Assembly (NCBI GenBank): GCA_003695505.1 | Contig: RFIY01000119.1 | Location: 1-53,087 of the forward strand | DNA: 53,087 nucleotides | Reading direction: 5' to 3' | Source of the DNA: Candidatus Dadabacteria bacterium | GTDB taxonomy: Bacteria; J088 | Notes under the pieces: model-generated | Database searches by the model: none | The model's input: the letters and a program-made list of their open reading frames with translations, nothing else | What the model was told of the DNA's origin: nothing | Shown: piece after piece, positions 1 to 7,122 of the stretch | Position numbering within the stretch: position 1 is the stretch's first letter | Layout of the letters: each line of letters starts with the position of its first letter | Position numbers and translations under genes: made by a program

Positions 1-1
1 C

Positions 2-487
2 ACAGGCCTGGCAGATACCGGCATCATCGATCAACCGGGGGGATTTGGCAATCTGCCTGGCGGCGAAGCGTTCATCGCACCGCTCGAAGGCACCGCACAG
101 GGCGAGCTGTCGGTTGGCCCACCCGACGATCCGGCACGCTGGTGGTTCAGCTTCAGCGACGGCCGACTGTCTGGCATCCACGGCGACCCGCCGTTTCGCG
201 ACCGGCTAGAGCAGGCCATCGCGCAGCACGACGATGTGCGGAATGTGGCTGAGCTGGGCGTCGGGACGAACGAAAAGGCGTCTCACCCGGACAACATCCT
301 GGAGGCTGAAAAAATTCTCGGCACCGTTCACGTCGCACTCGGCGACAGTGCCGGATTCGGCGGCGCCGTCAGTGTGCCGTTCCACCAGGATTACGTCATC
401 TGGAGTCCTTCCCTGCGTTTGACGACGCCGGAGGACGAAGACGTGAACGTCCTCGACAACGGGCGGTTCCTCGTCGAACCGGACTGA
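2..487 (+). CDS. C-terminal part of an aminopeptidase (M29 / aminopeptidase T-like), 5' end outside window
   Basis: The frame is open from the left edge and ends at a TGA at 485-487, giving about 161 residues of a C-terminal domain. The fragment contains GNLPGGEAFIAP, then AELGVGTNEKA, then LEAEKILGTVHVALGDS and a late FHQDYVI. This run of motifs is typical of the C-terminal half of leucyl aminopeptidase / thermophilic M29-like metallopeptidases, which remove N-terminal residues from peptides using divalent metals. The N-terminal domain is not in the window, so completeness cannot be judged. The gene is convergent with the minus-strand gene that stops at 502, only 14 bases away. The assignment to this broad family is fairly sure; the exact subfamily is not. 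Confidence 0.65.
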   Translation, partial: TGLADTGIIDQPGGFGNLPGGEAFIAPLEGTAQGELSVGPPDDPARWWFSFSDGRLSGIHGDPPFRDRLEQAIAQHDDVRNVAELGVGTNEKASHPDNILEAEKILGTVHVALGDSAGFGGAVSVPFHQDYVIWSPSLRLTTPEDEDVNVLDNGRFLVEPD

Positions 488-501
488 CGCGGCCAGCGTT
501 C

Positions 502-1254
502 TCAGATGATGCGCGCCGCCTTCAACGCGAGCCGCGGCGCCAGCGGCAGTGGATCGAGCTGAATGTCGCCGGCCCTGAACAGGGCTGCATAGCCCTGTCG
601 ATTCAGGCGACCTTCGAGCAATTCCCGGAACGCGTGTGCCGTGATGCGAATCCCGACATCGACGCTGCCGCCAAGCGACTCCAGACGCCGCATCGGCCCG
701 CCGGCCACGACCTGGTCGGGCCAGCCAGCCAGGCCGATGATCGTTTCCATCTGTCGACGCGCATTGAACAGCACATACAATCCGACCTGTCCGCCTTCGA
801 CGGCGGACTGAATCGCGATCGCGTGTCCCTTCGGCAAGAAACGGCCAAGCACATTGATGAGGCGCCGGGTATTTGCGGATGGCTCCATGTCATAACGGAT
901 ACCACGAACCTCCGGGTGCAAATCGCGCATGAACGGCGCAACGATGCCGGCAACGCGCATCAGGTCGACCGGACGATCGGCGACGTCGGGGAAGCGCGCC
1001 ATGAATTGCCGGGGGACGTCTGACGGCAACAGAATGCCAATCTGGTTACGTGCCGCGCAGAACTGCTCGGGATCGTCGACCGGCTCCACGGTACCATCCA
1101 GCGGCCAGACCGCCTTCAGGCCCTCTCCCCAGTCCCCAATCACCCAGCGAGACCCCGAACCGGGTCGGGTCACCCACTCGAGCAACCGATCGAGGTCCGC
1201 AGCCCCGAAATCGCGTACACACAGTCGTTCACTGACGATGCGCCGTACCGCCAT
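502..1254 (-). CDS. conserved-looking hypothetical protein, 250 aa
   Basis: The ATG at 1254 is chosen because GGAGG lies six bases before it. The frame stays open further upstream, but that stretch only mirrors ruvX on the other strand. The predicted product is a soluble 250-residue protein with no signal peptide or membrane segment. It opens with MAVRRIVSERLCVRDFG and contains WVIGDWGEGLKAVWP and a C-terminal LPLAPRLALKAARII. I do not recognise a family. The gene diverges from ruvX across a roughly 110-base gap, so the two may share a control region. It is convergent with the aminopeptidase fragment. Function unknown. Confidence 0.6.
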   Translation of the reverse strand: MAVRRIVSERLCVRDFGAADLDRLLEWVTRPGSGSRWVIGDWGEGLKAVWPLDGTVEPVDDPEQFCAARNQIGILLPSDVPRQFMARFPDVADRPVDLMRVAGIVAPFMRDLHPEVRGIRYDMEPSANTRRLINVLGRFLPKGHAIAIQSAVEGGQVGLYVLFNARRQMETIIGLAGWPDQVVAGGPMRRLESLGGSVDVGIRITAHAFRELLEGRLNRQGYAALFRAGDIQLDPLPLAPRLALKAARII

Positions 1255-1327
1255 CGTATCCTCCACAACCGGCGACCGGCACGCGGCCCGCCCGGCAAGC
1301 TTCAATGCATGTTCTGGATCAATGTTA

Positions 1328-1359
1328 TTGTACGCGACAGACTGTCCGCCGTATACAAT
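1328..1359 (+). promoter_or_regulatory. putative ruvX promoter, possibly leaderless
   Basis: TTGTAC at 1328-1333 and TATACAAT at 1352-1359 (hexamers 18-20 apart, depending on which -10 register is used) form a weak sigma70-type promoter. Only six bases (GTGTGG) separate the -10 from the ruvX ATG at 1366. Transcription would start at about the A of the ATG. No Shine-Dalgarno lies in between. Confidence 0.4.
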
Positions 1360-1365
1360 GTGTGG

Positions 1366-1791
1366 ATGCAACGAATCCTTGGCATCGATTACGGCCGCGC
1401 CCGGCTCGGCGTGGCAATCAGCGACCCGACCGGGAGCATCGCGCTGCCGCTCGAGATTCTGCACGTCCCGCATCCCCGCGCCGCCGTGCCTGACCTGAAA
1501 CGACTGACGGCAGCGCACGCGGTCACACGCATTGTCGTCGGTCTGCCGCTCGATGCCAGCGGCGCAGAGAACGACCTGACCAGCGAAATCCGCGCCTGGT
1601 CGGAGACGATCATACGCGCGACCGGCTGCCCCGTCGAGTTCGTCGACGAACGCTTCACATCCCAGTTGGCCGATCGGGTCATCGACCTGCACAAACCCGG
1701 CCAGAAGCGACGCAAAGCACGCGAACATCGCGATCAGATCGCTGCCCAGGCGATCCTGCAAAGCTGGCTGGACCAGCAGCGTAACGGTTAA
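1366..1791 (+). CDS. ruvX: RuvX/YqgF, putative pre-16S rRNA nuclease / Holliday junction resolvase
   Basis: This 141-residue protein starts with MQRILGIDYGRARLG, the N-terminal RNase-H-like signature with the catalytic Asp of YqgF. It continues with IVVGLPLDASG, the family's second hallmark, and ends with FVDERFTSQLAD and the late acidic residue in HRDQIAAQAIL. Family members trim the 5' end of 16S rRNA in the cytoplasm; a resolvase role has also been proposed. The ATG at 1366 fits the family N-terminus. The frame continues upstream to an alternative codon at 1309, but those residues are not family-like. mltG follows three bases after the stop, a common pairing, so the two are co-transcribed. 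Confidence 0.93.
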   Translation: MQRILGIDYGRARLGVAISDPTGSIALPLEILHVPHPRAAVPDLKRLTAAHAVTRIVVGLPLDASGAENDLTSEIRAWSETIIRATGCPVEFVDERFTSQLADRVIDLHKPGQKRRKAREHRDQIAAQAILQSWLDQQRNG

Positions 1792-1794
1792 GTC

Positions 1795-2769
1795 ATGCGA
1801 CAGTGGTTACCCGCGATTCTGGCGCCTGCAATCGCGGCGATTGCGGCGATGCTGACGGCGCCCCTCTATCCCCATGACATTGCACCACCATCCCTGACGG
1901 TCGATCAGGGCGCCACGTTACGCCAGGTCTTGCGCGAGGGCGCGAAAGCGGGCGTCTTCCGCACACCGAGATTTACCGAGTGGCTGGCCCGTCTGACCGG
2001 CAACGACATCCCGCGCGCCGGCACCTATCGATTGCCTGACAACGGTTCCGACTTCGATGTGGTCCGCCTGTTGCACCGCGGCGCCATCGAGACGACAACC
2101 GTGACATTACTGGAAGGCTGGACGGCGCTCGAATATGCCAATGCGCTGAGTCGCGCCGGCATCGTTTCACGCGATGCATTTATCGACGCCACACGCAATC
2201 CGGATCTGCTGCAGCGCTACGGCATCAAGGCCACCGAAGCCGAGGGCTACCTTTTTCCCGAAACGTATCGGTTCGCACCGCGACTCGATGCGGATACCGT
2301 CGCGGACGTGCTCGTACGAACGTTCTTTTCGCGACTTCCCGCGACGTATGCCACGATGGCGGAGCGCGTCGGCTTGTCGCTGCACGACGCGGTCATCCTC
2401 GCCAGCATCATCCAGAAAGAAACGTACATTCCCGAGGAAATGCCGAAGGTCAGCGCCGTTTTCCACAATCGGCTGCGCCGCAGCATGCGTTTGCAGGCAG
2501 ATCCGACGGCCATCTATCGCATGCCGGGCTACAACGGCAACCTCACGCGCAAGCATTTGCGCACGCCGACCCCGTACAACACCTATGTGATTCGCGGCCT
2601 GCCGGCTGGACCGATCTGTAACCCGGGGCTGGATGCTCTGCTTGCCGCCGTTCGCCCGGCCAACAGTGATGCGCTCTATTTCGTGGCTACACAGGATGGC
2701 AAACACGTTTTTTCACGAACACTTCGTGAACACAACCGCGCCGTTCGCAAGCACCAACTCGGACGCTGA
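1795..2769 (+). CDS. mltG: endolytic murein transglycosylase MltG
   Basis: MltG is an inner-membrane lytic transglycosylase that cuts nascent peptidoglycan strands and so sets glycan length. The 324-residue product has an N-terminal hydrophobic anchor (residues about 4-22), a LysM-like region, and the YceG catalytic domain. ASIIQKET carries the catalytic Glu at 209. It is followed by KVSAVFHNRL, MRLQADPTAIY, and TPYNTYVIRGLPAGPICNPG, all standard family blocks. Length is usual for the family. It begins three bases after ruvX. It is the last gene of its strand run, and a small hairpin overlaps its stop codon. Confidence 0.95.
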   Translation: MRQWLPAILAPAIAAIAAMLTAPLYPHDIAPPSLTVDQGATLRQVLREGAKAGVFRTPRFTEWLARLTGNDIPRAGTYRLPDNGSDFDVVRLLHRGAIETTTVTLLEGWTALEYANALSRAGIVSRDAFIDATRNPDLLQRYGIKATEAEGYLFPETYRFAPRLDADTVADVLVRTFFSRLPATYATMAERVGLSLHDAVILASIIQKETYIPEEMPKVSAVFHNRLRRSMRLQADPTAIYRMPGYNGNLTRKHLRTPTPYNTYVIRGLPAGPICNPGLDALLAAVRPANSDALYFVATQDGKHVFSRTLREHNRAVRKHQLGR

Positions 2770-2789
2770 CGCACACGGGATAGTGCGTC
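2768..2789. terminator. hairpin between convergent mltG and NtrC-type gene
   Basis: GACGCAC (2768-2774) and GTGCGTC (2783-2789) form a perfect 7-bp stem with an 8-base loop. The arms overlap the stop codons of the two convergent genes. There is no T tract, so this could be a rho-assisted or bidirectional pause site rather than a classic terminator. Confidence 0.35.
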
Positions 2790-4134
2790 AGGAGATCCCG
2801 TACTCTTTCATCTTGTACAGCAGGGCGCGATGACTGATCTCGAGTAAGCGTGCCGCATGCGTGCGGTTCCCGCCCGTCTCTTCGAGCGCCTTGCGGATCA
2901 GAAGCTGTTCGAGGCGGCGCGTTTCCGCTTTGATCGACAGCGTCGCCGGTGCATAACCGGCTGCTGAAACCGCTTTACCGGAAGCACCGACCAGCCCCTG
3001 AATCGCTTCAGCCGTGATCATGTCGCGGTCGCTGAGAATGCTGGCGCGCTCCAGCACATTTTCCAGCTCGCGCACATTGCCCGGCCAGTCGTGCCGTGCG
3101 AGCAGGTCGAAGGCCGCGGCTTCAATACCACGAATGCGCGGCCCATACCGTTCATTGAGTGCCGCCAGCAGGTGACCCGCAAGCAGACGCAGATCATCGC
3201 GTCGCTCACGCAGCGGTGGCAGCCGGATCGTAAACACGTTGAGTCGAAAATAGAGATCCTGACGAAACGTCCCCTGCTCGACCGCCGCTTCGAGATCCTG
3301 TAGCGTTGCGGTCACCCAGCGTACATCCACATCCACCGGACGGGGCGCACCCAGTGGCTGCACCTGCCCTTCCTGAATCACGCGCAACAGCTTGACCTGC
3401 AACGGCAACGGCAGGTCGCCGATCTCGTCCAGAAACAGCGTCCCGCCCGAGGCCTGCTCGATCAGACCCGAACGATCCTGGTCCGCTCCAGTAAACGCGC
3501 CCTTCCGGTACCCGAACAGCTCCGCTTCGATCAGCGTATCCGGGATGGCGGCGCAATTGACCGGAACGAACGGTCCGTCGGCACGATCACTGCGGCGGTG
3601 AATCTCTCGCGCAACCAGCTCCTTGCCGGATCCGCTTTCGCCGAGAATCAGGACGGTCGTCGGGAACGGTGCGATTTTCTCAATCAGCCCGAATACGGTA
3701 CGCATCGGCGGACTCTGCCCGACCAGATCCCCGAACCGCGCGCGTTCCGGTGCGAACGCCGCCAGAACGTCGGCGTGTTGTGGACCAGCGGCACCTTGCA
3801 ACAGCTCTTCGAGCCGCTCCCGGCCAATGGGCTTGGTCAGAAAATCGTCGGCGCCGGCATCGATGGCCCGCTGCGCCGTATCCAGCGACCCGTAGGCCGA
3901 CATCAGCACGACGCGAGCCCGCGGGGCGGCCCGGCGCAGTTTCGGCAGCAGATCGAAACCGCCCTGCCGCGGCATGCGCACGTCGCAAAGAATCAGATCC
4001 GGAAGGGAATCAGAGATGTCACGCAGCGCGGCGGTGGCATCGTGCACAACGGACACGTCGGCCTGCATCTGGCCAACGAGACGTCCAAGGCTGTCGGCCA
4101 CATCGGGATCGTCGTCAATGATCAGGACGCGCAT
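2788..4134 (-). CDS. sigma54-dependent response regulator (NtrC family: REC, AAA+, Fis-type HTH)
   Basis: The 448-residue protein has an N-terminal receiver domain with acidic pocket DDD at 7-9, phospho-acceptor Asp51 in LILCDVRMP, and Lys101 in FLTKPIG. The AAA+ domain has Walker A GESGSGKE (165-172), the sigma54-contacting loop GAFTGA (212-217), Walker B GGTLFLDEIGD, and FRQDLYFRLNV. The C-terminus is a Fis-like helix-turn-helix. Such proteins are phosphorylated by a sensor kinase and open sigma54 promoters by ATP hydrolysis. The gene starts five bases after the GspE-like stop, with GAGG just before the ATG, so the two are one operon. No sensor kinase is present in the window. Its targets are unknown. 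Confidence 0.95.
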   Translation of the reverse strand: MRVLIIDDDPDVADSLGRLVGQMQADVSVVHDATAALRDISDSLPDLILCDVRMPRQGGFDLLPKLRRAAPRARVVLMSAYGSLDTAQRAIDAGADDFLTKPIGRERLEELLQGAAGPQHADVLAAFAPERARFGDLVGQSPPMRTVFGLIEKIAPFPTTVLILGESGSGKELVAREIHRRSDRADGPFVPVNCAAIPDTLIEAELFGYRKGAFTGADQDRSGLIEQASGGTLFLDEIGDLPLPLQVKLLRVIQEGQVQPLGAPRPVDVDVRWVTATLQDLEAAVEQGTFRQDLYFRLNVFTIRLPPLRERRDDLRLLAGHLLAALNERYGPRIRGIEAAAFDLLARHDWPGNVRELENVLERASILSDRDMITAEAIQGLVGASGKAVSAAGYAPATLSIKAETRRLEQLLIRKALEETGGNRTHAARLLEISHRALLYKMKEYGIS

Positions 4135-4139
4135 GGCCC

Positions 4140-5948
4140 TCAGCTGTCGAAATCGGAGGTAACACGCAGCACTTCTTCGACTGTGGTCAGCCCGTCGCGT
4201 ACCAGATCAAGGCCGGCCTCGCGAAGCGAACGCATCCCCGCGCGCCGTCCGACGTCGCGCAATTCATCGACCGGCACGCCGGCTTCGATTGCCGTACGCA
4301 CATCCGCCCCGACTTCAAGCATCTCAACGACCGCCACGCGCCCCTTGTAGCCGGTCCCCCGGCAACTCGGGCACCCCACGGCGCGCATGACGCTGACCGC
4401 GTCCTCATCGGCGGGCGCACCACCGAGCGCCTCCCATTCTCCGGCCGGCAGCAATTGCGGTTCCGCGCAGGCCGTACAGAGCCGCCGTACGAGGCGCTGC
4501 GCCATAACGCCGGTCAACGAGCTGGCCAGCAAGAATGGCTCGACCCCAAGATCGACAAGGCGCGGAATGGCCGTCGCCGAATCATTGGTATGGAGAGTAC
4601 TGAAGACGAGGTGGCCAGTAATCGCAGCCTGTACCGCATGCTGCGCCGTGTCGCGATCCCGCACCTCACCAACCATGATCACGTCCGGGTCCTGTCGCAG
4701 GATCGTCCGTAACGCCGACGCAAAGGTCACCCCGGCCTGGGGCTGCACGGCGACCTGGTTGAACTGGTCAAAAATCATTTCGATCGGGTCTTCGATGGTG
4801 ACGATATTCAATTCATCGCTTGCGATGTTCAACAACGCGGTATACAGCGTCGTGCTTTTTCCTGATCCCGTCGGCCCCGTCACGAGGATGATCCCGTGAG
4901 GCTGGCGAATCCAGCGCCGAAACGCCGCCAGCTCCGCTTCACGAAACCCCAGTTGAGCCAGATCTCCATGCACCGTCTGTGGATCGAACAGGCGAATGAC
5001 CAGTTTCTCGCCGGTCGCGACGGGCATGGAGCTGACCCGCATTTCCACCTGGCGGTCTTCCTGCATCGTGCGAATGCGACCATCCTGTGGACGTCGTTTT
5101 TCGGCGATGTCCATACGGGCAAGCATCTTGATGCGGCTGATCAGCGCGAGGTGAACGTTCGGGGGAATCGTATACACCTGGTGCAGCACGCCATCGATGC
5201 GGTAGCGAATTCTGCTGTAATCCCGGCGCGGCTCGATGTGGATGTCGCTCGCGTTCAGCTCGAACGCGTAACGAAACAGATAGTCGACCGCATTGACAAT
5301 GTGCTGGTCCGAGGCCTCCAGCTCACGATCGCCCCGGATGCGCACGAGCTGCTCAAAACTCTGAATCCGTGCGCTCTGCGGCGCATCGATCTGCTTCTGC
5401 GCCCGCGTCACGCTGGCGCGAAAACCATAGAACTCCGTAAGCACGCGGTCGATCTCATTCGGCAACCCGACTACGAAGCGCAATGTCCGGTCCGTCGTAC
5501 GTTGAGCGATCTGCCGTGCCTCTTCGTCGAATGGCGCACCGCAGGCAACGACGACCTCGCCTTCTTCTTCGCGCAGCGGGATCATCAGATGGCGCTGCGC
5601 AAACGGTTTCGAAAACAGGCGGGTAACGAACTCGGGATCGAGTTTGAGCGAATCGATATGCTCGAATGGCAACCCCACATGCGCGGCCAGCGCTTGCGCG
5701 ATCGTCTCGTCATCCAGCGGCTCACGCGTATGGACATTGGCGACTTTGAGCGCAGCCAGCGTTTCGTACAGCGTCGGCGCCTGTCGATCGACGCGCCCAG
5801 CCTGCAAACGTGCCGCGGCCATCGGACCGTGATGAATGATTTCCTGCACAGCGGACTCGTCGATGAGTCCGGCGTGCAGCAGCGCTTCGGCCGCCTGCTG
5901 AAGCATTTGCACATCCAGCGGCCGGGCAGTCGTTCCGGGTCGATTCAT
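4140..5948 (-). CDS. GspE/PilB-family secretion or pilus assembly ATPase
   Basis: This 602-residue hexameric-type ATPase powers type II secretion or type IV pilus extension from the cytoplasmic face of the inner membrane. An N-terminal GspE/MshE-like domain (about 15-175) precedes the motor domain. The motor shows Walker A GPTGSGKST (358-366), the Asp box around TIEDPIE, Walker B RQDPDVIMVGEVRD (419-432), the His box STLHTND, and a four-Cys zinc site (C491, C494, C526, C529) typical of GspE/PilB. No other secretion or pilus gene is nearby; its only partner is the downstream NtrC-type regulator. The start at 5948 has no Shine-Dalgarno but has TAGAAT six bases upstream. PilB and GspE cannot be told apart here. 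Confidence 0.92.
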   Translation of the reverse strand: MNRPGTTARPLDVQMLQQAAEALLHAGLIDESAVQEIIHHGPMAAARLQAGRVDRQAPTLYETLAALKVANVHTREPLDDETIAQALAAHVGLPFEHIDSLKLDPEFVTRLFSKPFAQRHLMIPLREEEGEVVVACGAPFDEEARQIAQRTTDRTLRFVVGLPNEIDRVLTEFYGFRASVTRAQKQIDAPQSARIQSFEQLVRIRGDRELEASDQHIVNAVDYLFRYAFELNASDIHIEPRRDYSRIRYRIDGVLHQVYTIPPNVHLALISRIKMLARMDIAEKRRPQDGRIRTMQEDRQVEMRVSSMPVATGEKLVIRLFDPQTVHGDLAQLGFREAELAAFRRWIRQPHGIILVTGPTGSGKSTTLYTALLNIASDELNIVTIEDPIEMIFDQFNQVAVQPQAGVTFASALRTILRQDPDVIMVGEVRDRDTAQHAVQAAITGHLVFSTLHTNDSATAIPRLVDLGVEPFLLASSLTGVMAQRLVRRLCTACAEPQLLPAGEWEALGGAPADEDAVSVMRAVGCPSCRGTGYKGRVAVVEMLEVGADVRTAIEAGVPVDELRDVGRRAGMRSLREAGLDLVRDGLTTVEEVLRVTSDFDS

Positions 5949-5954
5949 GCGATC

Positions 5955-5960
5955 ATTCTA
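5955..5960 (-). promoter_or_regulatory. -10 box of gspE-like gene, possibly leaderless
   Basis: On the minus strand TAGAAT ends exactly six bases (GATCGC) before the ATG at 5948. No Shine-Dalgarno and no clear -35 are visible. If used, transcription begins at or next to the start codon. It diverges from the TACAAT at 5991-5996. Confidence 0.4.
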
Positions 5961-5990
5961 CCGAAGGCAGAAAGTCGGGGCGCGAGCGCG

Positions 5991-5996
5991 TACAAT
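5991..5996 (+). promoter_or_regulatory. -10 box upstream of LD-carboxypeptidase gene
   Basis: TACAAT lies 10 bases before an in-frame ATG (6007) and 37 bases before the GTG at 6034. It is preceded by no convincing -35. It sits back to back with the minus-strand TAGAAT of the gspE-like gene, 30 bases away, making a compact divergent promoter region. Confidence 0.35.
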
Positions 5997-6033
5997 GTGC
6001 AGGCAGATGCCTCCCCAATGGAGCGGAACAAAC

Positions 6034-6951
6034 GTGGCAGAAAAGCGCTACGGCACCATTCATCCGATTGCGCAGCAACCCGACGCTCCGATGTGGCTGT
6101 TTGCGCCGTCTGGCGCCGTCCGCGACCCCTGGCGAAGCCGCGGACTGGAATTGCTGCGTCGCACCGGTCGCCCACTGCTGACTGGCGAATCGCTCGACGC
6201 GCGCCCGTCGCCGTTTTCGGCCGGCTCCGCGGAGCTGCGGCTGCGGGACTGGCGCCAAGGTCTGGCCCACGGCGCGACCGCGATGCTGCCCGCACGCGGT
6301 GGTTACGGTGCCGTACATCTGCTCGAACAGGCACCTCTGGATGAAACCGCCGAGCGAGCCCCCTTGTGGATCGGCAGCAGCGACTGCACATTTTTGCAGA
6401 CAGCGCTGCTGCAACAGACTGGCCTGATCAACGTGTACAGCCCGATGCCATGTGGCCAGGCCGCCGACGGCGATGAAGTTTCTGCCGAGGCGCTGCTGGC
6501 GCTGCTGTCCGGGAAAGGCTGCCCCACGCATCTTTCGGCCAGCGAGCAGCCCGTTCCGGGGGCGACGGAGGGCGAGTTGCGCGGTGGTTGCCTGAGCATT
6601 CTCGCCGCATTATGCGGCACACGCTGGCAGCCTGACGGCCGCGATGCCGTGCTCCTGATCGAAGACGTCGCCGAGGCCCCCTATCGCGTGGAACGGATGC
6701 TCGAAACGCTACGACTGGCTGGCGTCATGGACGGCTGTCGCGGCATCGTCTTTGGCACCTTTCCCGGCTGTGTCGATCGCTCAGGAAATCCGGATCTCAT
6801 CCGCGACGTGCTGCGAACCTGGTCCCGGCGGCTCGGCATCCCAACGTTGCTCGGTGTACCGGTCGGACACGGACCGGGAGCGTTGCCCGTCCCCCTCGGT
6901 CTGCCCGTTCGAATCGAACACGCCACGTTGACGCTGCTGGAAGCACTGTGA
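6034..6951 (+). CDS. LD-carboxypeptidase (LdcA/MccF-like, peptidase family S66)
   Basis: Family S66 serine peptidases remove the terminal D-Ala from L,D-linked murein tetrapeptides during cell wall recycling, or inactivate microcin-like nucleotide peptides. Visible hallmarks are LPARGGYG (about 85-92), the nucleophile Ser116 in GSSDCT, the acidic residue in LLIEDVAEAPYRVERML, GIVFG, and the late His in VGHGPGALPVPLG. Together they supply the Ser-Glu-His triad. I chose the GTG at 6034 because GGAGCGG precedes it and it gives a normal length of 305 residues. In-frame ATGs at 6007, 5995 and 5947 are alternatives. There is no signal peptide, so it is a cytoplasmic enzyme as expected. The gene diverges from the gspE-like gene. 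Confidence 0.85.
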   Translation: MAEKRYGTIHPIAQQPDAPMWLFAPSGAVRDPWRSRGLELLRRTGRPLLTGESLDARPSPFSAGSAELRLRDWRQGLAHGATAMLPARGGYGAVHLLEQAPLDETAERAPLWIGSSDCTFLQTALLQQTGLINVYSPMPCGQAADGDEVSAEALLALLSGKGCPTHLSASEQPVPGATEGELRGGCLSILAALCGTRWQPDGRDAVLLIEDVAEAPYRVERMLETLRLAGVMDGCRGIVFGTFPGCVDRSGNPDLIRDVLRTWSRRLGIPTLLGVPVGHGPGALPVPLGLPVRIEHATLTLLEAL

Positions 6952-7077
6952 TCCGGGTCACAGACACCCCACCACACGCCTGCTAGATTCAGCAGTCAGG
7001 ATAAACGATCATTCGGAACGGAGCTGCACGTTGCACACCTTCCCGCGCAATTGCGTTTTCGGCGTTCGGCTGCTAGT

Positions 7078-7112
7078 CTCCAAAGGAGCGATTTGTCGCC
7101 CTCCAAAGGAGC
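7078..7112 (+). repeat. tandem copy of a 12-bp SD-containing palindrome in the leader of the TPR-barrel operon
   Basis: CTCCAAAGGAGC occurs at 7078-7089 and again at 7101-7112, a 23-base period. Each copy is a small CTCC/GGAG hairpin that contains its own AAGGAG ribosome-binding sequence. The first copy precedes an in-frame TTG at 7093, and the second precedes the GTG at 7123. Either GGAG can pair with either CTCC, so the repeat could hide or expose the initiation region. Confidence 0.6.
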
Positions 7113-7122
7113 CGTTCGCACC

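Noticed and set aside
502-1761. A 419-codon open minus-strand frame running across ruvX
   Set aside because: The part beyond 1254 only mirrors ruvX and its promoter region. A good ribosome site and ATG at 1254 define the real gene.
4896-6344. 482-codon plus-strand frame antisense to the gspE-like gene
   Set aside because: It overlaps two well-identified genes in other frames and has no recognisable domain. Long antisense frames are expected in GC-rich DNA.
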